Source: Luteimonas rhizosphaericola
GTDB lineage: Bacteria; Pseudomonadota; Gammaproteobacteria; Xanthomonadales; Xanthomonadaceae
Assembly: GCF_029888045.1 (NCBI RefSeq)
Contig: NZ_JARXRN010000016.1
Span: 1 to 64,000 of the forward strand
Length of the DNA: 64,000 nt
Direction of reading: 5' to 3'
Numbering within the stretch: the stretch's first letter is position 1; each line of letters starts with the position of its first letter. Both the position numbers and the translations under genes were made by a program. The notes under the pieces are model-generated. The model made no database searches. It had not been told where the DNA came from and saw only the letters and a program-made list of their open reading frames with translations. Shown piece after piece: positions 23,043 through 31,439 of this stretch.

Positions 23043-23957
23043 CTACTCCGCGCCTGCCGCCGTCTTCGGCACGAACTCCACCAGCACCGGGAAGTGATCC
23101 GACGGCAGGCGTCCGTCCACGCGCGCGTCGATCGTGCGCACGTGGCGCGCCTGCAGCCCGCGCGAGAGCACCCAGTCGATGCGTTCCCCGGGCGCGTCGC
23201 CGAAGCCGGTGTAGGTGCCGGCCGGGCCGGAGCGTCGATCGGCGTGGTCCCAGGCGTCGTCCAGCGCGGCGGTCAGCGTGCGGTGCGCGGCGCTGCCCGG
23301 CGCCGAGTTGAAATCACCGAGCACGACGACGGGCACGTCGGGCGGCAGCGTCAGCAGACGCTTGACGATCAGTGCCGCGCCCTGTTCGCGCGCCGGATCG
23401 TCCTGATCGCGGAACGGCAAATGGGTGTTGAGCAGCGCCACGCGCTGGCCGTCGGCGCTCCGCTCGAACAGGCCCCAGGTGACCATGCGCGGAAACAGGT
23501 TGCCCCAGGTGATGCTGGCGGGAACCTCGGGTGTGTCGGACAGCCAGAAATGGCCGGAATCGAGCAGCCGCATGCGGTCGCGGCGGTAGAACACGCCCAT
23601 GTGCTCGTCGTCCGGATCGGCGCTGCGCGGCACACCGAACCAGGCCAGCTGCGGCAGTCGCGTGGTGATGAAGTCGGCCTGGTGCGGCACCAGTTCCTGG
23701 GTGCCGAACAGGTCCGGATCGGCGTCGGCAATGGTCTGCACCAGCGCATCGCGGCGCAGTTCCCAGCGGTTGTCGTCGGTGTCGATCGGCACCCGCACGT
23801 TGAAGGTCATCACCCGCAGCGGTGCCGGCTCCGGCGCGGGGACACTGCGACATGCAGCGAGCGCGAGCAGCGCGCACGCGAGCAGCAGGCGCGCGGCGCG
23901 CGCCAGGGAGCGATTGGCGGTGAACTGCGGCATTGGAGCGTCTCGACGGTCTGGCAT
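23043..23957 (-). CDS. Endonuclease/exonuclease/phosphatase-family lipoprotein
   Basis: A 304-residue protein. The lipobox LALAAC (Cys at about 36) is followed by an EEP fold: RVMTFNVRV, GTQELVPHQ, HMGVFYRRDR, LLNTHLPF, VVVLGDFNS and LPSDHFPVLVEF, giving the Asn/Glu/Asp/His metal and catalytic residues. It probably cleaves phosphodiester or phosphoester substrates in the periplasm. ATG 23957 has GGGAGA 10 bases upstream and starts 3 bases after the upstream acyltransferase stop, so the two are one transcript. Confidence 0.88.
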   Translation of the reverse strand: MPDRRDAPMPQFTANRSLARAARLLLACALLALAACRSVPAPEPAPLRVMTFNVRVPIDTDDNRWELRRDALVQTIADADPDLFGTQELVPHQADFITTRLPQLAWFGVPRSADPDDEHMGVFYRRDRMRLLDSGHFWLSDTPEVPASITWGNLFPRMVTWGLFERSADGQRVALLNTHLPFRDQDDPAREQGAALIVKRLLTLPPDVPVVVLGDFNSAPGSAAHRTLTAALDDAWDHADRRSGPAGTYTGFGDAPGERIDWVLSRGLQARHVRTIDARVDGRLPSDHFPVLVEFVPKTAAGAE

Positions 23958-23960
23958 GGC

Positions 23961-25316
23961 TCAATTCTCCCTCGCGCTTGCGATTTCCGCGACCGCCGTG
24001 CGCTGGCGCAATTGCCACGACGCCAGCAGCACAGCCGGCAGCGCGATCAGCGCGCCGGGCCACACGCCCCAGGCCAGCGCCGCGGCCAGGCCGACGTAGA
24101 GCGCCAGCCCGCCGAGCACGATCCGCCAGGTGTGCGCCACCGCCGGCACGTCGCGGTCGCGGCGCAGTTCGAAGCGCACCACCGCGGCGATCACCGGCGC
24201 CACCATCAGCAGGCACAGCCCGATCCAGCAGGCGCGGCCGAGCCAGAATCCGGCTTCCCCCGGCACCCCGGCGTCGATCGGCAGGCCGAGGCGTTCGCCC
24301 AGCCAGGCCGCGGGCAGTTCGGCCAGCTTGTGCCACAGGTACAGCGGCATGCCGAGCGCGCCGAGTACCGCGATGATCCGGCCCGGCCCGCGTCCTGCGC
24401 CTGCGCCCGCGCCGGACAGGATGCGACGCGCCAGCGGCTCGAACGCGAGCACCGCGCCGACCTGCAGCCACATCACGCCCACCAGCGCCAGCGTCGGCGG
24501 CAGCATGTTGTTGCCGGCCAGCGCGACACCGACCATCGCCACCGGATAGCCGCTGGCCATCGCCAGCACCAGCCAGGCGGCGCCCAGCGCGATCAGGCCC
24601 AGGCCCGCCCCCGCGCCGCGGAACCGCCCGCGCGTCCATGCGATGCCGAGTTGTTGCGGCAGCAGCCACACCACCAGCATGTTGAGCCAGGCGATGCCGG
24701 CCGGACGCTCCGACACCAGGCTGCCGAGGCGCATCAGTTCGCCGGGGGACCACGCGCCCGCGCGCGCGATGTCGAGCAGCGCCGCCAGCGCCACCAGTGC
24801 GGCGACGGCGCCCAGGCCGTAGCGCGCATCGAGGCGCAGGCACCAGGGCAGCAGCGCCTGCACCGTGAGCAACATCAGAAGGAACCACAGGTGCACGGTG
24901 AGCGACTGGTCGAACACGGCCAGCAGGCGTCCGCCGGAGGCGAGCCCCAGCAGCGCCAGGGCGACCAGCACGGCGACATAGGTCACGGTGGGCCGGGCCA
25001 GGGCGAGTGCGCGCGCGGCCCACCACGGGGCGGCGCCGCCCGCTTCGACCCGGCGCGCCACGCCGCCGGCGCTGACCGCCGCCGAGACGAACACGAACAG
25101 CGGCACCACCTGCACCAGCCAGGTGAGCATCGCGGCACCGTCCCATGCGGCGAGCAGGTGGTCGGTGTCGACCAGCCGACCGTCCTGCAGTCGCGGCAGG
25201 GTCGCGATCCAGTGGCCCAGCACGACCACCAGCAGCGCGCAGGCGCGCAGCGCATCGGCGTACAGGTCGCGTGGCGGGTTGGGCATCGGCGCGACCGCGG
25301 GCGGTGGGCCGGGCAT
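23961..25316 (-). CDS. Acyltransferase family 3 membrane protein
   Basis: A 451-residue polytopic protein with about 10 helices. RACALLVVVLGHWIATL carries the catalytic-type His near the first helix; LTVHLWFLLMLLTVQALLPW and GMPLYLWHKLAELPAAWLGE match the acyltransferase-3 (OatA/NolL-like) family. Such proteins O-acylate glycans or lipids at the inner membrane. The start is uncertain between ATG 25316 and ATG 25286. It is followed after 3 bases by the EEP lipoprotein gene. Confidence 0.82.
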   Translation of the reverse strand: MPGPPPAVAPMPNPPRDLYADALRACALLVVVLGHWIATLPRLQDGRLVDTDHLLAAWDGAAMLTWLVQVVPLFVFVSAAVSAGGVARRVEAGGAAPWWAARALALARPTVTYVAVLVALALLGLASGGRLLAVFDQSLTVHLWFLLMLLTVQALLPWCLRLDARYGLGAVAALVALAALLDIARAGAWSPGELMRLGSLVSERPAGIAWLNMLVVWLLPQQLGIAWTRGRFRGAGAGLGLIALGAAWLVLAMASGYPVAMVGVALAGNNMLPPTLALVGVMWLQVGAVLAFEPLARRILSGAGAGAGRGPGRIIAVLGALGMPLYLWHKLAELPAAWLGERLGLPIDAGVPGEAGFWLGRACWIGLCLLMVAPVIAAVVRFELRRDRDVPAVAHTWRIVLGGLALYVGLAAALAWGVWPGALIALPAVLLASWQLRQRTAVAEIASAREN

Positions 25317-25384
25317 GGTAGCCGCCCGCGTGATCGCCGGTGGCGCGCCTCCGTGCGCCGGTGCAGCGCTCTCGTCCGGCAAGT

Positions 25385-25915
25385 TCAAAGCGTGCGGGTC
25401 ACGTCGGCACCGCGCTGCGCGAGGTAGGCCGCGGAGCGCGCGCTCTGTTCCGCCGACAGCGCGTGCACGACCAGCGTGGTGCGGCCGTCGGAGATCGCGT
25501 CGCGCGTGGCCTCGATATAGCGGTCGTGGTCCGGCCGCAGCGATACCAGCCCGCCGAGCAGCAGGCCCGCGGTCGCGCCGAAGCCCGTCGCGGCCAGCCC
25601 GGCCGCCCACGGCGACTGCACGACGAACGGAACGCCCACCCAGAACAGCGCGCCGAAGGCCAGCAGGCCGGCCACGGCGCCGGCGATGCCGAGCCGCACG
25701 TGCGCGACCACGATCGTGCGCCAGATGCCGCCGCCCTCGGGCTCGAGCTGGATGTCGACGTCGGCGCTCTCGGGGCCGACGATCTTCACCTGCGCCGGCT
25801 GCAGGCCGAGTTCGGCGACGATCGCGCTTGCCGCGTCGCGCGCGGCGTCACGGCTGGCGAACACCGCCGCCAGCTTGCTGTTGGACACTTCGCCGGTCAC
25901 CGGAAGGTCGGACAT
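25385..25915 (-). CDS. Membrane protein resembling general-stress 17M-type proteins
   Basis: A 176-residue protein. The N-terminal ACT-like stretch (SKLAAVFASRDAARDAASAIVAELGLQPAQVKIVGPE) is followed by two hydrophobic Gly/Ala-rich segments (about 80-105 and 110-130) and a C-terminal RTTLVVHALSAEQSARSAAYL. The layout is like heat-induced GSP17M/YflT-fold membrane proteins; no activity is known. ATG 25915 was chosen because the preceding 11 residues are unlike the family. Confidence 0.65.
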   Translation of the reverse strand: MSDLPVTGEVSNSKLAAVFASRDAARDAASAIVAELGLQPAQVKIVGPESADVDIQLEPEGGGIWRTIVVAHVRLGIAGAVAGLLAFGALFWVGVPFVVQSPWAAGLAATGFGATAGLLLGGLVSLRPDHDRYIEATRDAISDGRTTLVVHALSAEQSARSAAYLAQRGADVTRTL

Positions 25916-26021
25916 GGCGGCGTCTCCGCATCGCGGGACGACGAGCATGGCAGCGGCGCCGTGGCGCCGGCGTCAATGCGCGGCAGGGCCGCCCCGCGGA
26001 GAGCGGCATTGCCAGCCTGGC

Positions 26022-27890
26022 TCAGCGCGTCGCGCCACCGTACGCGCCGGGCAGCGCGGTCCCCGCCTCCCAGCCGGCCGCGGCGCGCGCCTCCTCGGCC
26101 ACCTCACGCGGCGCCAGCGTCGCCGGCACGGCGGCGAGGTCGAAGCGGCGCAGTTCCGGGCTGCGGAACAGGCCCTGCCCGTCGATCGCGAGCGCGACGC
26201 CATCGGCCTCGAGCCCGGTCGCTCGCGCGAAGGCCTGCACGGAGTCGAATTCCGCCTTGCAGTCCTTGCCCCGCGCCGGGCTCCAGACGACCAGCGGGCC
26301 GGTGTCGCCGGAGGCACGCGCGTACACGTTGCCGTCGACCTGCGTGGTCATCGGGCGCTTGAGGGTGCCGCACGTCGCCGCGGGCTGCTCGAAGCGCAGC
26401 AGGGCACCGTCGAAGCCGGCGCGCGCGGCGAACAGGTTGCCCTGCACCACGTGCCCCTCGCGCTCGTCGACGTCCGGTCCGGTGCGCGGGTGCCAGCCGA
26501 AGTGGTCGCCCTGGGCGCTGCGCTCGTTGCGGTCGATCAGCACCGGCGAGTCGAGGAAGGTGTTGTGGTAGATGCGCGCACCGGAGCTGTTGAGGATGCG
26601 GATGCCCTGCTCGTTGTCGGCGAAGACGTTGCCGGCCACCACCACGCCCTTGGAGATCTCGAAGAAGAACCCGATCTGCGTGCCTTCGACGTGATTGTTG
26701 GCGAACACGCCCTCGACGTTCCCCACGTCGTACCAGACCCCGTTCGAGTGCGGGTGCTCGATCACCAGGTTGTCGCGCACGGTCACCCGGTAGGACTGGT
26801 TGAAGATCTTCACCGCCGCGGGGTAGTAGCCGGTGAGCTGCTCGATGTTGTTGCGGCGGACGATGTTGCGCTCCAGCAGCACGTCGGACGAGCCGATGAC
26901 GTAGATGCCCTCGGTGCCGGTGTCGCTGATCAGCGAGTTGCGGATCACCAGGCCGTCGCCGCGGAAATAGCCGGCCACGCGCGAGGTGTGGCTGATGGTC
27001 ACGTTCTCCAGCGTGGTGCCGACCACCTCCTTGCCGTGGTCGGCCGGGTCGGAGACGTCGACCGGATCGTCGGTGGGTTCCTCGTTCGGGCCGGTGGACG
27101 GCTTCTTGCCCTCGATGTCGATGGCGCGGAACGCGTACTGGGTGAAGGTCAGGCCGCGAATGGTCGGCCCCTTGCGGTCGGATGGCTTGCCGTGCACCTC
27201 GCGCGAGGGCCGGTGCAGCGCGATGTCGTGCGCGGTGATCTCGACCAGGCGCTCGGCCGGATCGGTGCCGATGTAGACGTAGCCCTGCTCGTAATCGATG
27301 TAGTACCCGTCCTCGCCGAGTTCTCCGGCCCAGCCCTGCGAGCGCAGCGGCTTGCCGTCGACGAACACCATGTCGTTGTTGAACCGGTGCATCGGCGTGC
27401 GCATGCCCTCGCGCTCGCGACGCCACCACGCCAGCGGCTGCGCCGGGAACAGCGTGGTCCACTTCGTGCGCCAGGTGCCGTCGCGCAGTTCCTCCCAGTC
27501 CCCTGCCACGCGGGTGCCCTTGAGCACCGGCTGCTCGTCGCGGTACGGCTGCAGGGTGATGCCCTGGTTGAGCTGCAGGCCGCCGGTGCGATAGGTGCCG
27601 CCGCGCAGCACGATGGCGTCGCCGGTGACCACGCGCGCGATCGCCGATTCGAGGGTCGTCGGCCGCGCGAGCTCGGTGCCGGTCGCGTCGGCGCTGCCAT
27701 CGGGCGCCACGAAGTACACGGTGCCCTGCTGCGGCACGTCGTAGGACTGCGGGACCGGCCCGTAGGGTCCGCCGGACGGCTGCGCGAGGACCGGGACGGG
27801 CCCCGCGGCAAAGGCTGCGAGCACGCAGGCGCTCAGCAGTCTGGACAGGCGGCGACGATGCGCGCGGAACGCGCAGTGGATGGACGGCAT
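26022..27890 (-). CDS. Secreted right-handed beta-helix protein
   Basis: A 622-residue protein with a signal peptide (LLSACVLAAFAAGPVPVLAQ). GTVYFVAPDGSADATGTELARPTTLESAI is the typical start of polysaccharide-lyase-like parallel beta-helices. Then come runs of short repeats rich in Asn and Gly (VIRNSLIS, LLERNIVRRNN, TVRDNLVIEHPHSNG, GVFANNHVEG, VVAGNVFADNEQGIRILNSSGARIYHNTF). It probably binds or cleaves a plant-type or uronate polysaccharide; no catalytic set can be assigned. ATG 27890 has GGGAGG 8 bases upstream. A LacI-type operator lies 50 bases upstream. Confidence 0.85.
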   Translation of the reverse strand: MPSIHCAFRAHRRRLSRLLSACVLAAFAAGPVPVLAQPSGGPYGPVPQSYDVPQQGTVYFVAPDGSADATGTELARPTTLESAIARVVTGDAIVLRGGTYRTGGLQLNQGITLQPYRDEQPVLKGTRVAGDWEELRDGTWRTKWTTLFPAQPLAWWRREREGMRTPMHRFNNDMVFVDGKPLRSQGWAGELGEDGYYIDYEQGYVYIGTDPAERLVEITAHDIALHRPSREVHGKPSDRKGPTIRGLTFTQYAFRAIDIEGKKPSTGPNEEPTDDPVDVSDPADHGKEVVGTTLENVTISHTSRVAGYFRGDGLVIRNSLISDTGTEGIYVIGSSDVLLERNIVRRNNIEQLTGYYPAAVKIFNQSYRVTVRDNLVIEHPHSNGVWYDVGNVEGVFANNHVEGTQIGFFFEISKGVVVAGNVFADNEQGIRILNSSGARIYHNTFLDSPVLIDRNERSAQGDHFGWHPRTGPDVDEREGHVVQGNLFAARAGFDGALLRFEQPAATCGTLKRPMTTQVDGNVYARASGDTGPLVVWSPARGKDCKAEFDSVQAFARATGLEADGVALAIDGQGLFRSPELRRFDLAAVPATLAPREVAEEARAAAGWEAGTALPGAYGGATR

Positions 27891-27941
27891 GTGGTTCCTC
27901 CCGGATGGCGATCGCGCGACGCGCTTGCTGCGTCGGCATGG

Positions 27942-27955
27942 TGTTAGCGCTATCA
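27942..27955. promoter_or_regulatory. LacI-family-type operator
   Basis: TGTTAGCGCTATCA contains the AGCGCT centre and near-palindromic arms typical of LacI/GalR-family operators (consensus-like TGTTAGCGCTAACA). It is 52-65 bases upstream of the beta-helix gene start on the minus strand. No LacI-family gene is in the window. It suggests sugar-responsive control. Confidence 0.55.
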
Positions 27956-28072
27956 GAAGGTAGCATCGCGCCGCGGTTCTGGCGACCCGACCAATGGCCA
28001 ATCACCACCCGGTATCGCGTGCTGCTTTGCAGCATACGATGTGGTCCACGCGCCTGCTTCACCCGTGGAGCG

Positions 28073-28180
28073 TCAGCGTCGCTCGCCGCCCGAGCGCGGG
28101 ATGTCGATGCCGGGTTCGGTGTCGCCACCGCCGCAGGCGGCGAGCAGCAGGGCCAGCGACGCCGTGGCCAGTGATCGCAT
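28073..28180 (-). CDS. 35-residue lipoprotein
   Basis: A short gene encoding a 35-residue peptide. The lipobox ALLLAAC (Cys16) is followed by GGGDTEPGIDIPRSGGERR. AAGGAGA lies 8 bases before the ATG, a very good ribosome site. After processing the mature lipopeptide would have about 20 residues, with Gly at +2 (outer membrane under the Lol rule). It sits alone between the beta-helix gene and the exonuclease III gene. Its size resembles very small envelope lipoproteins, but no family is recognised. Confidence 0.75.
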   Translation of the reverse strand: MRSLATASLALLLAACGGGDTEPGIDIPRSGGERR

Positions 28181-28292
28181 CGTGCTTCTCCTTTGGTCCG
28201 GATCCGACCCGGGATGCGCTGGAGCGCGCCGGGTGGAGCGTGCAGTGGGTCGCCGGGGCTAGCGACGCGCGCGTGGGCGAGCGCTTGAACGC

Positions 28293-29183
28293 TCAGGCGC
28301 TCGGGTTGCGCCGTGCTGTCCGCGCAGGCGCGCCCGGCTTGTCGGGCGTGGCCGCTGCCCTGGCCTGCTTGCGCGCGCGCTTCGCCGGCGTCGCGGCCGC
28401 GATGCGGATCCACGTCGGTGCGTGGTCGCTCGCCTTCTGCTGCAGGCGCACCCAGCGGTCGACGCCCGCCTCCACCAGCCGCGGCGCCAGGGCGCGGTTG
28501 AGCAGCAGGTGGTCGATGCGCAGGCCTCGGTCGCGCTCGGCGTGCTGGCGGAAATAGTCCCAGAACGTGTACGGAGCCGCATCACCGCAATGCGCGTGCA
28601 GCGCGTCGGTCCAGCCCTGCGCCAGCAGGTCCTCGTATGCCGCGCGCACCTCGGGCTGGATCAGCGCATCCTTGCGCCAGGCCTTCGCGTCGTAGACGTC
28701 GCCGTCGGTCGGGATCACGTTGAAGTCGCCCATCAGCACCACCGGATGCGGCAGGTCGACCAGGCCCGCGGCGTGGCGCGCCAGCCGTCGCATCCAGCGC
28801 AGCTTGTAGTCGAACTTCGGCCCGGGCTGCGGGTTGCCGTTGGGCAGGTACAGCGCACCGACAAGGATTCCGTGCACGGCGGCTTCGAGGTAGCGGCTCT
28901 GCCGGTCCGCCGGTTCGCCCGGCAGGCCGCGCCGGCTTTCCTGCGGCACCACGCCGCGGCCGAGCAGCGCCACTCCGTTCCAGCTGCGCTGGCCGTGCCA
29001 CAGCGCGCCGTAGCCGGCCGCCTCGAGCGCGTCGACCGGGAACGCTTCGTCCGTGGCCTTGAGTTCCTGCAGCGCGACCACGTCCGGCTGCTCGCGTTCC
29101 AGCCAGGCGAGCAGATGCCCCAGCCGCGTGCCGATGCCGTTGACGTTGAACGTCGCCAGCGTGAGCAGCTTCCTGCGTCCCAT
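28293..29183 (-). CDS. xthA: Exodeoxyribonuclease III
   Basis: A 296-residue EEP-fold AP endonuclease / 3'-5' exonuclease of DNA base-excision repair. Motifs: LATFNVNGIGTRL, VVALQELKATDE (catalytic Glu), YLEAAVHGILVGALYLPNG, VLMGDFNVIPTDGDVYD, YTFWDYFRQHAERDRGLRIDHLLLN and SDHAPTWI (catalytic His). The last 30 residues are a basic Ala/Arg/Lys tail that may help bind DNA and is longer than in E. coli (268 residues). Confidence 0.9.
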   Translation of the reverse strand: MGRRKLLTLATFNVNGIGTRLGHLLAWLEREQPDVVALQELKATDEAFPVDALEAAGYGALWHGQRSWNGVALLGRGVVPQESRRGLPGEPADRQSRYLEAAVHGILVGALYLPNGNPQPGPKFDYKLRWMRRLARHAAGLVDLPHPVVLMGDFNVIPTDGDVYDAKAWRKDALIQPEVRAAYEDLLAQGWTDALHAHCGDAAPYTFWDYFRQHAERDRGLRIDHLLLNRALAPRLVEAGVDRWVRLQQKASDHAPTWIRIAAATPAKRARKQARAAATPDKPGAPARTARRNPSA

Positions 29184-29234
29184 GCGCGTCCATCCCCGCC
29201 TGCGGATCCGGGCGACAGGATCGCGCGCGATGGT

Positions 29235-29717
29235 TCAGGGCGGCGTGACGCGCAGCCCCGCGGCCTCGGCCCCGGCGGCACCGCACGCGGCATCGAACTC
29301 CGGCGGCGCGCCGGACACGCCCACGCCGCCGATGCCGACGCCCTCGCGGGTGAACAGCGGCACGCCGCCTTCGACTGTCGCGACCAGCGGCGCGGTGGCC
29401 ATGTTCCAGGTCCCGGTCTCGCGGGTCGAGGCGAGGTAGATCGCTGCGGAGCGCCCCTTCCACAGCGCCATCTCGGCCGCGGCGGGCGTGGTGCGGTCGC
29501 GGGCGAAGCTCACCAGGTTGCCGCCCTGGTCGAACACCGCGACGGCGACGGTCACGCCCGCCCGTCCGGCATGCGCGAGGCAGCGGTCGCGGATGGTGTC
29601 TGCGGTGGCGAAATCGAGCGTGGCGGTCAGGGTCTGTGCTTCGGCCGCAGGCGTGGCGAGTCCGGCCAGAGCGGCGACGGTCAGGGCGAGAGCGAGGGTG
29701 GTGTCGATCGGATGCAT
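29235..29717 (-). CDS. Exported GlcG/HbpS-family protein
   Basis: A 160-residue protein with a signal peptide (cleavage after AAEAQ). The GlcG/HbpS (DUF336) fold is visible: CLAHAGRAGVTVAVAVFDQGGNLVSFARD, AAAEMALWKGRSAA and GGVPLFTREGVGIGGVGVSG. Relatives bind haem or corrinoids, or act as accessory proteins of redox enzymes. It lies directly downstream of the cytochrome-c/sugar dehydrogenase gene on the same strand, a meaningful pairing for a periplasmic redox unit. Confidence 0.85.
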   Translation of the reverse strand: MHPIDTTLALALTVAALAGLATPAAEAQTLTATLDFATADTIRDRCLAHAGRAGVTVAVAVFDQGGNLVSFARDRTTPAAAEMALWKGRSAAIYLASTRETGTWNMATAPLVATVEGGVPLFTREGVGIGGVGVSGAPPEFDAACGAAGAEAAGLRVTPP

Positions 29718-29780
29718 CGGGGGCTTCCTGGCGGGCGGGTCCGCGGATGGACGGTGGTGACGCGCGACGGGTCGCGCGGG

Positions 29781-31274
29781 CTACTGCGGACGTTCCTGCT
29801 CCGCGGTGAGTCGCAGGATCTGGCCCGGGTCGTCGGTGACGAGGTAGATCGCGCCGTCCGGCCCGACCATCGGCTCGTAGGGCCGGCCCCGCGTGGTCAG
29901 CAGGACCTCCTCGTGCTGCACGCGATCGCCGTCGAGCGTCAGCAGCCGCAGCTGGCGCGGCGCGAGCGCGGTCACCAGCGCCTTGCCCCGCCACAGCGGG
30001 AACCGGTCGCCGTCGTAGAACGCCAGGCCGGACACCCCGATCGACGGACGCCAGAACCAGGCCGGCTGCTCCACGCCATCCGCGCGCCGGTCCGGCGTGA
30101 GCACGGTGCCGTCGTAGTTGATGCCGTGCGAGACCACCGGCCAGCCGTAGTCGCCGCCGCGACGGACGAGGTTGAGCTCGTCGCCGCCGCGCGGACCGTG
30201 CTCGGTGGCCCACAGCCGGCCGGTGCCCGGTTCGAACGCCATGCCCTGCGGATTGCGGTGGCCGAGGCTGAAGACGGTCGCGAGCGCGTCGGCGCGCCCG
30301 TGGAAGGGATTGTCCACGGGCGGCGCGGCGCCGGGCTGCAGGCGGTGGATCTTGCCGCTGGGGCGCCCCGGTTCGCGCGAGAGTTCCTGCGCGCCGCGAT
30401 CGCCGACCGACAGGTACAGCCGGCCCTGCGGATCGAACGCCAGGCGCCCGCCGAAATGCCAGAACGGCTCGCCATAGTGCGCGTGGTCGGCCTCGTACAC
30501 CGTCTCCTGGTCGACCCAGGCGTTGCCGCTCAATCGCCCGCGCACCACGCGCGTCATCGCCAGACGCCCGCCTTCCGGGCCGGTGGCGTCGAGCGGGTGC
30601 GCGTAGCTGAGATAGATCCAGCCGTTGCGGCCGTAGTCGGGGTCGAGCGCGATGTCGAACAGCCCCGCCTGGTTCCAGCGGTGCTCGTGCACGTAGACCC
30701 CGGGCACCCCGGTCACCGGCTGCGGCTGCAGCACGCCGCGTCGCACCACCCGCAGCCGGCCGGGACGTTCGCTGACCAGCACCGTGTCGGCATCGAGGAA
30801 GGCCATCGACCACACCGTCTCCAGGCCGTCGGCGAACAGTTCCACGCGGACCGCGTAGTCGAGGGTGTCGTGCACGCCCGGCACGGCATCGAACTCGCGC
30901 GCGGGCGCCTCCTCCGCGGCCGGCGCCTCCTCGTCGTCGGGGGCGCGATCGGCGTCGCGCGCGGGCAGCAGTTCGGCGATCGCGCCGATCTCCGCCGCCG
31001 AGAGGGTCGGCGCGAATGACGGCATCCCCTGCGAGGCGATGCCGTTGGCGATGACCCGGGCGATGTCGGCGCGGGTGCCGCCATAGCGGTAGGTCGCCGG
31101 CGACAGTGGAGGCCCCAGCCCCGTGCCCTGGCGGCCTTCGCCATGGCAGGACGCGCAGTTGCGCTGGTAGAGCGTGGCGGCATCGGTCTGGGCCGCGGCC
31201 GGGGCGGCGACGGCGGCCAGGACGCCCAGCAGCAGCGTCGGGGCCACGGACGAGGAACGGCGGACATCGGGCAT
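29781..31274 (-). CDS. Cytochrome c domain fused to PQQ-type sugar dehydrogenase
   Basis: A 497-residue periplasmic protein. After a signal peptide (ending PAAAQ) comes a c-type cytochrome domain: CASCHG haem site (about 40-45) and a distal Met near GIASQGMPSF. An acidic Ala/Glu linker spans 115-135, then a six-bladed propeller with VWSMAFLDADTVLVSERPGRL, GHRNPQGMAFEPGTG, EHGPRGGDELNLV and YGWP. The fusion suits direct electron transfer from PQQ to the respiratory chain. ATG 31274 is chosen for the signal peptide. A winged-helix regulator is divergently encoded 165 bases away. Confidence 0.9.
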   Translation of the reverse strand: MPDVRRSSSVAPTLLLGVLAAVAAPAAAQTDAATLYQRNCASCHGEGRQGTGLGPPLSPATYRYGGTRADIARVIANGIASQGMPSFAPTLSAAEIGAIAELLPARDADRAPDDEEAPAAEEAPAREFDAVPGVHDTLDYAVRVELFADGLETVWSMAFLDADTVLVSERPGRLRVVRRGVLQPQPVTGVPGVYVHEHRWNQAGLFDIALDPDYGRNGWIYLSYAHPLDATGPEGGRLAMTRVVRGRLSGNAWVDQETVYEADHAHYGEPFWHFGGRLAFDPQGRLYLSVGDRGAQELSREPGRPSGKIHRLQPGAAPPVDNPFHGRADALATVFSLGHRNPQGMAFEPGTGRLWATEHGPRGGDELNLVRRGGDYGWPVVSHGINYDGTVLTPDRRADGVEQPAWFWRPSIGVSGLAFYDGDRFPLWRGKALVTALAPRQLRLLTLDGDRVQHEEVLLTTRGRPYEPMVGPDGAIYLVTDDPGQILRLTAEQERPQ

Positions 31275-31439
31275 GGGAAAGACTCCGGTGGTCGGGACGG
31301 CACGACCGCGATCGCGCCGTCGCAAGCAGACACCGGCTCGCCGCAGCCGCGGATGGAGGGCCGCTGGAGTTCTGCTATAGATTCGATGCAGGGCGCCGCT
31401 GTGCGCCGCGGACGAGTCCGGATCCGGGGACAGGGACGG

